A stretch of DNA of 26,414 bases. Source: Lentisphaeria bacterium (GTDB lineage Bacteria > Verrucomicrobiota > Lentisphaeria > Victivallales > UBA1829). Below, in pieces: positions 1 through 7,103 of the stretch. The notes under the pieces are model-generated. The model saw only the letters and a program-made list of their open reading frames with translations. It was not told the DNA's origin and searched no databases. The number at the start of each line of letters is the position of its first letter. Positions within the stretch are counted from its first letter, which is position 1. Location of the stretch: the NCBI GenBank assembly GCA_003526375.1, contig DPDG01000081.1, forward strand, positions 1 to 26,414, in the 5' to 3' direction. The translations under genes were made by a program, and so were the position numbers.

Positions 1-41
1 AATAATTTTTAGAAGTTCCCTTAAGAGTTAAAAGTTTTTTT

Positions 42-81
42 ATCTCGCAATTTCGCAATCTTGCTATCTCGCTATCTGTAA
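42..81 (-). repeat. Degenerate 8-bp tandem repeat (about 5 units)
   Basis: Five consecutive octamers, ATCTCGCA, ATTTCGCA, ATCTTGCT, ATCTCGCT and ATCTGTAA, sit in perfect 8-bp register. Read on the minus strand the unit is TGCGAGAT, a rotation of the GCGAGATT unit repeated ten times at 26247-26326. This is therefore a decayed, inverted member of the same repeat family. It lies outside any gene. Confidence 0.7.
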
Positions 82-167
82 AAAAGCGTCCGGCCGTCTC
101 CTGTGACGGTCGCACATGTAGTCCGCCGATGAGAGGCGGTGCACCGATGGCGTCCGGCGCGGACGCC
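81..167 (-). terminator. Multi-hairpin element, probable terminator of the 170-574 gene
   Basis: Directly after the minus-strand stop codon at 170-172 comes a perfect 8-bp stem with a 3-nt loop, GGCGTCCG/CGGACGCC (149-167). Two more hairpins follow: CCGCC/GGCGG (123-139) and CCGTC/GACGG (about 95-109). A last arm, CCGGACGC on the minus strand (86-93), runs straight into a T tract (complement of 81-85). The first arm can pair either locally or with this last arm, so two alternative folds exist. On the plus strand the 149-167 stem is followed by a T-rich run (170-178), so termination in both directions is possible. Confidence 0.5.
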
Positions 168-169
168 CG

Positions 170-574
170 TTATTTTTTGTGATTGTTGATGTGACCGGTG
201 ACGATTTCATTCAGGTTTCTGAGATACAGATCATGGGTTTCGATCTTTGCTTTCTGCTCGGCGTCAGCCGCTGTGACACGCTCAAATTTGTCTGCCATAC
301 GTGATACTGATCCAGTCAGGTGCTTGAGTTCGTTCAGTATTTCCTGACTTCGGTCCTCCTTAATATGGGCGTCAACTTTGTTTTCGAGCTTCGTAAACTT
401 TTCCGTTTCTAGCTCATCAACCTTGCGCGTGAGGTTCTTGCGCTCCTCGGTTTCTTTTGTCCGGGCTTCTTTTTCCGATGTTACCAAACGGTATGCCATC
501 CAGCATATTACCAGCGCCGCCACGCCCGAGAGTCCGCCGATTCCGGTCAACAGCTTAAATAATGCTTCGCTCAT
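170..574 (-). CDS. Small membrane-anchored coiled-coil protein
   Basis: 134 residues. I do not recognise a family. Residues about 8-30 form one hydrophobic segment (LLTGIGGLSGVAALVICWMA), followed by a strongly charged heptad-rich region (about 33-110, many K, E, D and L) that should form a coiled coil, and a short tail ending NNHKK. The layout, one membrane anchor plus a cytoplasmic coiled coil, resembles small phage or mobile-element membrane proteins, but no phage genes adjoin it. The start is supported by AAGGA six bases upstream of the ATG. The stop codon abuts the hairpin element at 81-167. It stands alone, divergent from the regulator at 793. Confidence 0.65.
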   Translation of the reverse strand: MSEALFKLLTGIGGLSGVAALVICWMAYRLVTSEKEARTKETEERKNLTRKVDELETEKFTKLENKVDAHIKEDRSQEILNELKHLTGSVSRMADKFERVTAADAEQKAKIETHDLYLRNLNEIVTGHINNHKK

Positions 575-723
575 GCGCTATCCTTGTAAGTTGTAATTTT
601 AAGTTTTTGAAGCAAAAAAAGGATGCAGCAGATATTCGTCCTGTCCGTCTTATTCCGAAGCTTTATCTGAAGCATCACATTGTTGAATTATCAAATTTTT
701 TGGGGAAATCCTGCTTTCCGCCC

Positions 724-751
724 TTGACAAAAGCGGAAAATTGTTTATAAT
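724..751 (+). promoter_or_regulatory. Sigma70-type promoter of cassette 1
   Basis: TTGACA at 724-729 and TATAAT at 746-751, both perfect consensus hexamers with a 16-bp spacer, upstream of the regulator at 793. Nothing else in the 575-792 gap looks functional apart from the inverted repeat at 759-776. Confidence 0.85.
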
Positions 752-758
752 AAAACAG

Positions 759-776
759 TAAACAGGTTTTTGTTTA
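759..776. promoter_or_regulatory. Inverted repeat, candidate operator of the GntR-type regulator
   Basis: TAAACA (759-764) and TGTTTA (771-776) are perfect inverted half-sites with a 6-bp spacer. They begin 8 bp after the -10 box, so they cover the expected transcription start, and they touch the ribosome binding site AGGAG (776-780). The placement suits autorepression. Confidence 0.55.
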
Positions 777-792
777 GGAGAATAAAAAGAGT

Positions 793-1839
793 ATGGCAGG
801 GATAAAGACAGAAATGGCGAAACAGGCCATCGTGCGGTATATCCGGGAAAACGGAGTGAAGCCCGGAGAAAAGCTGCCGTCCCAGGATGCCTTGCGGAAG
901 GTGCTCGGATTCGGTGGCGCAACCATTGGAGCGGCGATCAATGAGCTGAAAGATGACGGTGTGCTGGATGTCCGTGACAAAATCGGGGTCTATCTGATCG
1001 ACCCGAATATGGACGGTCATGCCGGACGTGTCATCGGGATAACGGCGCGTTACGTGGAGGCCTCCCCCTATTACTGCTGCCTGCTCGGAGCATTGCAGAT
1101 GCGCCTGATCTCGGAAGGGTGCAGTGTGCATATCTTCTGTTTTACCAAAAAAGGGGTGGGCAAAGACCTTTCCGCAAAAGCCGGTTTCATTTATGATATC
1201 GACGACTACCCCGGACTCCGGCGCATGATTGAGAATAATTCTCTGGACGGTCTGATTCATCTGGACGATTTTACAGAGAAGTCCCTCAGGCTGCTTGCAA
1301 GAAAGAAAATTCCGGCTCTCTTTATCGGAGCATTGGACAAATCACCGAACAGCCTGACGTATCATTATACAGAGATTCTGCGCGATATGTGCAAACGCTC
1401 CGCCGGGGCGGGGTTTCAGCGTCCTGCCCTGATATGTCAAGACTCTACGAAGGATATTCTGGGACCTCTGTTTCATGAGCAGACTTCTCCAGATAATCCT
1501 ATTTACAATATCACAACGATCAGGGATGCGGAACAGGTGGCAGAACAGATTATATCCCTGCCGGATACTGTGCGTCCGGACGTGATTCTGCATTTTGATG
1601 ATGTGATGGCGCAGCTTATTGCAACAAGACTTGTTCTCAGGCTGCCGAAGGACAGGCTGCCTGCCGGAATCATCCTGAGAAACATCCAACTGAAAATGAA
1701 CTATCCCATTCCGCAGGCAGTGTATCTGAATATTGATTTGACAGAGGTTGCCGCCGAAGCGTCGGAAATCCTTCTCCAGTCGATAAAAACACAAAACCCG
1801 TCTATCGGACGTCATTATTATAAAATAAAGGAGAGCTGA
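793..1839 (+). CDS. GntR-type winged-helix regulator with LacI-like effector domain
   Basis: 348 residues. Residues 1-70 form a GntR-like winged helix (TEMAKQAIVRYIRENGVKPGEKLPSQDALRKVLGFGGATI, then the wing DGVLDVRDKIGVYLID). Residues about 75-345 resemble the periplasmic-binding-protein-type sensor of LacI regulators (GVIGITARYVEASPYY at its start, then alternating strands and helices), so the effector is probably a sugar. This GntR head with LacI-like sensor is the AraR-type arrangement. It is cytoplasmic. It has a consensus promoter and an inverted repeat at its own transcription start, which suggests autoregulation. Two bases separate it from the pseudopilin gene at 1842, so it controls and is cotranscribed with cassette 1. 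Start: AGGAG lies 12 bases upstream, a little long. Confidence 0.85.
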   Translation: MAGIKTEMAKQAIVRYIRENGVKPGEKLPSQDALRKVLGFGGATIGAAINELKDDGVLDVRDKIGVYLIDPNMDGHAGRVIGITARYVEASPYYCCLLGALQMRLISEGCSVHIFCFTKKGVGKDLSAKAGFIYDIDDYPGLRRMIENNSLDGLIHLDDFTEKSLRLLARKKIPALFIGALDKSPNSLTYHYTEILRDMCKRSAGAGFQRPALICQDSTKDILGPLFHEQTSPDNPIYNITTIRDAEQVAEQIISLPDTVRPDVILHFDDVMAQLIATRLVLRLPKDRLPAGIILRNIQLKMNYPIPQAVYLNIDLTEVAAEASEILLQSIKTQNPSIGRHYYKIKES

Positions 1840-1841
1840 TT

Positions 1842-2747
1842 ATGCCGTTTCAAAAGAGAATCTTTATGAAGTATGAAGTGAAATGCTGTCCACCCTCAGC
1901 AGTGCCGGATCATGACCGCGGCGCGAAACGGTCTCCCAAAAAGGGCGAAGTCAATTCGCGCCCTGCCCTGCGGTTTCTTTTTCCGTCTATTCCGGAATTG
2001 AGAATGAAAATGAGATATTTCACTCTGATAGAATTATTAATCGTTATTGTGATTATAGCGATTCTGGCAGCAATGCTGCTGCCGGCGCTGAATGTCGCAA
2101 GGGACAAGGCAAGGGGAATTGTATGTACAGGAAATTTGAAACAGATCGGCCTGGCGATGAATTATTATGTAAACGACAGCAATGATTATGCTCCGACGGC
2201 ATTCAACAAACAGCGATGGGTTGATCAATCTACAAAAACAACAGGAAATAAAAACTGGATATATCATTTCATCGAAACAAAATATATTCCAACCATGAAA
2301 GGTTTTATTTGTCCGGGCAACAATAAAAACACGGCAAACCAGCGTGCCGCGCTGGGCAATTTCCGGTGGGTGGAAGGACCAGCAGTCCGCATGGCTTCGA
2401 GTTACAGCCTGAATGCCAATACATTCGGCTGGGCGCCAAGCGATGCTGACTATGCCGGATCGGTCAAATGGGCGAAAGCCGCAAGTTTCTCCACACGTTC
2501 CTCGGATCTTGTCGTCGTCATGGACGGACGCTGCTGCCTGAGCTTCGAGGAGACCACAGGCTATGATTTCGACTGGCATAACAAAGGGACATATGCAAAT
2601 GTCCTGACCATCTCCGGCGGAGTGGTGCAGATGCGGGGACGCAATATCCATCGTAATCTCTACAAGACGGACAAGCAGCACATAAAACGCTGGCGGAATC
2701 CCGTAACGGACAGTTCCCGCAATCTGAAAAAGCATCCCGGTCTTTAA
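1842..2747 (+). CDS. Type IV pseudopilin-like protein with a long leader
   Basis: 301 residues. The prepilin motif FTLIELLIVIVIIAILAAMLLPALN starts at residue 60, with the conserved Glu at position 5 of the mature protein and a hydrophobic alpha1 helix. Beyond it lies a globular region ending in HNKGTYANVLTISGG, which corresponds to the H-X9-DG box of this family but lacks the Asp. I chose the distal start because AAGGAG lies 8 bases before ATG 1842; an internal start at 2004 has only a weak site. This gives an unusually long leader of 59 residues containing CCPPS and a basic stretch. The residue before the cleavage point is Tyr, not the usual Gly. It is probably exported and membrane anchored. 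It is the second gene of cassette 1. Confidence 0.85.
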   Translation: MPFQKRIFMKYEVKCCPPSAVPDHDRGAKRSPKKGEVNSRPALRFLFPSIPELRMKMRYFTLIELLIVIVIIAILAAMLLPALNVARDKARGIVCTGNLKQIGLAMNYYVNDSNDYAPTAFNKQRWVDQSTKTTGNKNWIYHFIETKYIPTMKGFICPGNNKNTANQRAALGNFRWVEGPAVRMASSYSLNANTFGWAPSDADYAGSVKWAKAASFSTRSSDLVVVMDGRCCLSFEETTGYDFDWHNKGTYANVLTISGGVVQMRGRNIHRNLYKTDKQHIKRWRNPVTDSSRNLKKHPGL

Positions 2748-2770
2748 CTCTGACAAGAAAAGGATAAAAT

Positions 2771-5476
2771 ATGAAAAAAAACTTCCTCTTTTCACTCCTG
2801 TTTACAGGTATGGCTCTGTTTGCCTCCGGTATGGAACTGGTGACGAACGGAACAAGCAGCTACACGATTGTTTTACCGGAGAAACCGACTGCTGTGGAAG
2901 AAACAGCCGCAAAGGAGCTCCAGAATTATCTGAAGAAAATCAGCGGCGCACTTCTTCCCGTTGTCAGGACTCCGGAATTCAAAGGCAACTCCATCCGTCT
3001 GGGGCAGTCTCCTGAAAACGCCCGGCTTCTGGGAATTGATTTTTCCGGTTTGAAGCCGGATGAAATTATTTTGAAGAAAACAGGAAACGATTTGATTCTG
3101 ACCGGTGACAGTACACGTGGCGTCCTTTATGCCGTCTATGAATTTCTGGAGGACCTCGGCGTCCGTCGGTGGACCCGTTGGGATACGGATATTCCGGTAC
3201 GGAAAACGATTCTCCTGAAAAATTACGATATCCGCTATGCCCCGCCATTTGCCGGGCGTGACCGTCTGGGCGGTCCCGTCGGAGAATTCGCCGCATGGAT
3301 GCGGGTGAACGGACACTATCTGGGCATACCGGAATCTTACGGAGGCATACTGAAACTGGTGGGATGGTGTCATACGTTCGGGATGATGATTCCGCGTCAG
3401 CAGTATTTTGAAAAGCATCCGGAGTATTTTGCTCTTGTGAACGGACGGCGCGGACCGTGGTTTCCCTCCTGCGGGGAGGTTCAGCTCTGCCTGACGAATC
3501 CGGATGTTCTGCGGCTGTTGACGGAAGAGACGTTGGCATGGCTCAGGAAAGAGAAAAATCCCCGGATCATCTCCGTGTCGCAGAACGATTCCTGGGGAAA
3601 AATGGCTGACAACTACTGCCGATGCAGCAACTGCAGAGCGATTGATGAAAGAGAAGGTTCCCCGGCAGGATCTCTGCTCCATGCGGTCAATCAGATTGCG
3701 GATGCGGTAAAAAAAGAATTTCCGCAGGTGCTGGTCGAAACGCTGGCTTACCAATATACGGTAAAACCGCCGAAAACGATCCGTCCCCGCGACAACGTGA
3801 TCATCCGTTACTGCACCCGGAAAAATACCCTCTATCCGATTGCATCTCAGGAAAACGCCAGGACACGCGAGGAAATAAAGGCATGGAGCAAGGCCGCGGA
3901 TAAACTTTATATCTGGGACTACACCTCGAATTTCAGCAATACGATGATGCCGTACCCATCCTGGCGCCCGTTTGCGGAAAATCTGCGTTTCCTTGCGGAA
4001 AATCATGCTGTGTCGGTATTGGAACAGGGGTATTCCTGCGGCGAGGCGGGAGACCTGATTCCGGTGCAGAACTATCTGCTGTGCAAACTGATGTGGAATC
4101 CTTACCAGGATCAGGAAAAACTGACCGGTGAAGTTCTGGAAGGCTATTACGGAGCTGCCGCACCGGAACTCCGGAAATACATGGATGTCAGTTGGGAGAT
4201 TTACCGGAAAAATCAGTTGGCAGTAAAGACTGCCGCCCGGAACAACGCATTTGGCGATATGGTTGCATCAAGAGTGCTTTCAAAACTGCCGCTGGCGGAT
4301 CTGCTGGTTTTGCGAAACTGTTTTGACCGTGCAGAGGAACTCGTCAAAAATGACGCTGAAAAACTGCGGAGGGTCCGGATTGCGGCAATGGCTGTCAATT
4401 TCCCGATTCTTTACAGCGATGAGGCATATTATAAAAATGCGGAAAAACCGGAAGGCAGGGCTTTACGGGAAAAAATCAATCTGCTGAAACTGGCGGAAAA
4501 GACCCGGAAGACAGTGGAATCTCTGCATCGGCCGGACCGTTACAAGGAGGCGGCTGAAGCAAGTCTGGAACGTTACATCGGCAGCGCGGAAAAATATATC
4601 ACCGGCGACTGGAACAAGGGCAGAAAAGTTCCGCCGGAGTTTGCCGGCATTGCAGGAGATGATCTGCGGATTTACGGGCAGGAGGATTTTTCGCTCTTTT
4701 CCTCGAAGGCAGGCGAAAATCTCGGTTACCCCGTAATCAAAGTCGGCAAAAGCAAAGGCTGGAAAGTGCATTTCAGCTTCGATGCTTCACATCATCTGGA
4801 AAATTCGGAGTGGCAGGTATTGATCGGTCTGAAAACCCGCTTCAAAGGAAAACCGGGCGGCATGGTTGCGGCGGATGTGACATCCACTCATTTTCCCGCC
4901 CGCTGGATCAAACTCTCAGAAATCATGGGAGATCAATTCAAATATCTTGATTTGGGCAGACACAGGCTTGACGGCAGACACGGTTACATTGCGCTCTCAG
5001 CGTCCGGAGTGGAGCAGCAGTTGGAAATGCAGTATCTGATCCTGATCCGCAACGGCAATTACCCGAATACGGAAGTTCCGGATATTTGCAGGAATCTGAA
5101 CCCGGAGGATTACCGGATCATATCGTCCGGCAAGTTTAACTTCTGGGACAATGAAAACCGGCGGAGCGGTCATGCAGTGGTTGTCCGTTCCGGTAAAAAT
5201 TCTTCTTTGCAATGTCCCCTGCCGGCGTTGAAAGGAAATTGGAAAATCTATCTGGACATGCGGGCGGACGGTCCCATATCAGGAAACGCGGCAGAGGTAT
5301 GGAGCAAAAACGGTGGACACCGCAGAATATATAAACTGAATGAAATCGGCGGGAATACATACAAAGCAGTCGAATTCGGAACAGCGGACTTATCCGCGCC
5401 CGGATTACTGACGTTCTCAAGACTGCATCCCGCCGCCGCTCTCCATGTCAGAAATGTCATTCTGGTCCGGCAATGA
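2771..5476 (+). CDS. Exported DUF4838-type glycosidase-like protein
   Basis: 901 residues. A Sec signal peptide spans about residues 1-20 (KKNFLFSLLFTGMALFASG). Residues about 25-130 look like the alpha-glucuronidase/hexosaminidase N-terminal fold (AAKELQNYLKKISG, then LILTGDSTRGVLYAVYEFLEDLGVRRW). The DUF4838 core follows, with VSQNDSWG and a C-x-C-x-x-C motif at 283-288 (YCRCSNC), then IWDYTSNFSN and SVLEQGYSCGEAGDLIPVQNYLLCKLMWNP. The last 250 or so residues seem to be beta-rich accessory domains. Related families act on uronic acids or amino sugars, but the substrate here cannot be read from sequence. Start: AAGGA lies 7 bases upstream. It is the last gene of cassette 1, 23 bp after the pseudopilin. 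Confidence 0.85.
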   Translation: MKKNFLFSLLFTGMALFASGMELVTNGTSSYTIVLPEKPTAVEETAAKELQNYLKKISGALLPVVRTPEFKGNSIRLGQSPENARLLGIDFSGLKPDEIILKKTGNDLILTGDSTRGVLYAVYEFLEDLGVRRWTRWDTDIPVRKTILLKNYDIRYAPPFAGRDRLGGPVGEFAAWMRVNGHYLGIPESYGGILKLVGWCHTFGMMIPRQQYFEKHPEYFALVNGRRGPWFPSCGEVQLCLTNPDVLRLLTEETLAWLRKEKNPRIISVSQNDSWGKMADNYCRCSNCRAIDEREGSPAGSLLHAVNQIADAVKKEFPQVLVETLAYQYTVKPPKTIRPRDNVIIRYCTRKNTLYPIASQENARTREEIKAWSKAADKLYIWDYTSNFSNTMMPYPSWRPFAENLRFLAENHAVSVLEQGYSCGEAGDLIPVQNYLLCKLMWNPYQDQEKLTGEVLEGYYGAAAPELRKYMDVSWEIYRKNQLAVKTAARNNAFGDMVASRVLSKLPLADLLVLRNCFDRAEELVKNDAEKLRRVRIAAMAVNFPILYSDEAYYKNAEKPEGRALREKINLLKLAEKTRKTVESLHRPDRYKEAAEASLERYIGSAEKYITGDWNKGRKVPPEFAGIAGDDLRIYGQEDFSLFSSKAGENLGYPVIKVGKSKGWKVHFSFDASHHLENSEWQVLIGLKTRFKGKPGGMVAADVTSTHFPARWIKLSEIMGDQFKYLDLGRHRLDGRHGYIALSASGVEQQLEMQYLILIRNGNYPNTEVPDICRNLNPEDYRIISSGKFNFWDNENRRSGHAVVVRSGKNSSLQCPLPALKGNWKIYLDMRADGPISGNAAEVWSKNGGHRRIYKLNEIGGNTYKAVEFGTADLSAPGLLTFSRLHPAAALHVRNVILVRQ

Positions 5477-5488
5477 CCTGATCCAAAA

Positions 5489-5525
5489 TGCCCGGCGGCT
5501 TCGTGACGAAAGCCCTGCCGGGGCA
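5489..5525. terminator. GC-rich hairpin between convergent genes
   Basis: An imperfect palindrome (TGCCCGGCGGCTTCG, short loop, CGAAAGCCCTGCCGGGGCA with small bulges) lies in the 63-bp gap between the 2771-5476 gene and the convergent 5540-6508 gene. It has no clear T tract on the plus strand; on the minus strand it is followed by TTTTGGAT. A shared terminator is the simplest reading. Confidence 0.45.
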
Positions 5526-5539
5526 AAGCCGGATATCAA

Positions 5540-6508
5540 TCATGCCGCCTGGGAAGCTTCCGGGAACTCCTGTCCGACCAGTTCCAGCAAGGCATCGTTC
5601 ACGGTCAACATGCCGATGGTCTTTTTGTTCCGGTCACGGACCATCAGCAGTTTGGAATCCAGTTTCACGACGTTTTCAATCAGTTCAAGCTGGGAAAGGC
5701 TGGTATCAATGAACTTGACCGGACGCATCAGTTCTCTCCACTCCTCTTTCTGATGAAACAGGAGGTCTTTTGCATAAAGGCAGCCGATCACCTGTCCGTC
5801 TCTGGAAATTACGGGATAGCGGGAATGCTGATCTTTCCGCATCAGATTCATGATTTCAAGTCTTGATGCGGATTCCGGTATCATGCAGACCTTTTCCAGA
5901 GGCAGCATGAGCTCCTCGATCGTGCGTTTTCCGAGCATCGGCGTGTTTCGGATGATCTGCTCCTGCGTTGTGGTGATCTGCTCCGCTTCGCGCGCCATGG
6001 TCGCCAGCGCCGTGATCTCGCCGATATTGATCTTCTCCTCTTTCCTTTCGTTTTTATGCGGATCAAACGGACGGTTGATCAGGTGCACCAATGCGATCAG
6101 CGGACTCATCAGCCAGACCAGAAACTTGAGTGTCCGGGCAGTATATGCCATCACCGGCAAGTTGAAACGCACTCCCAGCGTCTTCGGCAGAATCTCCGTA
6201 TACTGAACCATCATAACGGTAAATGCAAGAGAGAAAATCCAGATATAGCGGTTGCCGAACAGTTCGTCGAATTCCGCGCCGGCGATGGAGGCGCCGAACG
6301 TATGCGCGGCGGTATTCAGAATCAGAATAACGGCAATCGGTTTTTCAATATCTTTCTTGAAATGCGCGCAGATGCGCCCGATTACAGGGGAACGCTCCGA
6401 GATCAGCGCCAGTTTGCTGGGGGTAAGACTCAACAGAGCAGCTTCCATAATGGAACACAAAAAAGAAACGCCTAATGCAATGGCGATACTTGCGATAAAA
6501 AGTGTCAT
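5540..6508 (-). CDS. CNNM (DUF21) transmembrane protein with a CBS pair
   Basis: 322 residues, inner membrane. The N-terminal half has the DUF21/CNNM pattern: helix 1 ASIAIALGVSFLCSIMEAALLSL, the acidic and small-residue helices AVILILNTAAHTFGASIAGAEF, IFSLAFTVMMVQYTEILPKTLG, and a fourth helix TLKFLVWLMSPLIALV. A CBS pair follows from about residue 195 (IEELMLPLEKVCMIPESAS, QHSRYPVISRDGQVIGCLYAKDLL, then KKTIGMLTVNDALLELVG). Members include CorC/YfjD-type proteins linked to magnesium or other cation export. The usual C-terminal CorC_HlyC domain is absent: the protein ends 12 residues after the second CBS motif. AAGGAG lies 13 bases before the ATG, longer than usual. It converges on cassette 1 and is not part of it. 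Confidence 0.9.
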   Translation of the reverse strand: MTLFIASIAIALGVSFLCSIMEAALLSLTPSKLALISERSPVIGRICAHFKKDIEKPIAVILILNTAAHTFGASIAGAEFDELFGNRYIWIFSLAFTVMMVQYTEILPKTLGVRFNLPVMAYTARTLKFLVWLMSPLIALVHLINRPFDPHKNERKEEKINIGEITALATMAREAEQITTTQEQIIRNTPMLGKRTIEELMLPLEKVCMIPESASRLEIMNLMRKDQHSRYPVISRDGQVIGCLYAKDLLFHQKEEWRELMRPVKFIDTSLSQLELIENVVKLDSKLLMVRDRNKKTIGMLTVNDALLELVGQEFPEASQAA

Positions 6509-6610
6509 AAAGTAAAATTTTCTCCTTCATATTGTAGTAAAAATCCAAGACAGAGCATATCCTCCGCATTTGCGCGGAAACACTCCATGCACATCATTGG
6601 ATTTACGAAA

Positions 6611-6931
6611 TCAGCACCTGAGAGGAATGAAAAGAAGAGAAGAACTTTTAATGATGCAGTCCCGGTATTTACGGTCGATTTTCGAAAATGATATCCGTAA
6701 ATCAGGAACGCTGTATTCACTGGAAGCACCGGCAGAGATGGAAAAGTTTTTGCCGGAAATGACCTGATTCAAAGCGGGCGGATCGTCGTTGAGTCTCTCC
6801 TCTGCGGACACAAGAGTTTCAAAAGCGCCGTTCCATGCAAAGAAAAAATCTCCGGCAAATCCTGATGTCAAACAGAAAAGACATCCCAGCCAGAGCAAAC
6901 AGATCAGACATAATCGATATTTACTGCTCAT
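6611..6931 (-). CDS. Doubtful small secreted protein
   Basis: 106 residues from ATG 6931. I do not recognise it. The N-terminus is a convincing Sec-type signal peptide (SSKYRLCLICLLWLGCLFCLTSGFAG) and the rest is a short, low-complexity mature part. Against it: no good ribosome binding site, and the best promoter-like hexamers on that strand (TTGCAT 6963-6968, TATATT 6941-6946, 16-bp spacer) would start the transcript almost at the ATG. It lies in the 587-bp stretch between the CNNM gene and the methylase gene, which otherwise holds nothing I can support and may be decayed sequence. Confidence 0.3.
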   Translation of the reverse strand: MSSKYRLCLICLLWLGCLFCLTSGFAGDFFFAWNGAFETLVSAEERLNDDPPALNQVISGKNFSISAGASSEYSVPDLRISFSKIDRKYRDCIIKSSSLLFIPLRC

Positions 6932-7079
6932 ACACTGCTCAATATAACGATCATTTCTCAAAATGCAAACGAATGTCACATTTTTATTCGTTTTTCAGCG
7001 TTTCAAACACGAAATGAACTGCCCGTCCGAAAACAGAGAGGATATCCCAATGACACGACAGCCCTTCTCTGAAACACTC

Positions 7080-7103
7080 TCCGTTACTGCCTCCGTTACT
7101 GCC
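7080..7103. repeat. Perfect 12-bp tandem duplication at the methylase stop codon
   Basis: TCCGTTACTGCC occurs twice in succession. On the minus strand it encodes CAG-TAA twice in the same frame, so the last codons and the stop of the methylase gene are duplicated and a second in-frame TAA lies 12 bases downstream. Confidence 0.8.

Noticed and set aside
2873..4006. Long minus-strand ORF (377 residues) opposite the DUF4838 gene
   Set aside because: It is rich in Arg, His and Pro as expected of an antisense shadow, has no domain, and the plus-strand gene is clearly real.
6570..6767. Plus-strand ORF of 65 residues, with an inner start at 6627
   Set aside because: No ribosome binding site at proper distance, no recognisable domain, and it overlaps an opposite-strand ORF that at least has a signal peptide. 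It may be decayed sequence.
5467..6773. Similar 21-mers around 5468 and 6753 (about 19 of 21 bases match)
   Set aside because: The flanks do not match and the reading frames differ, so chance is a fair explanation.
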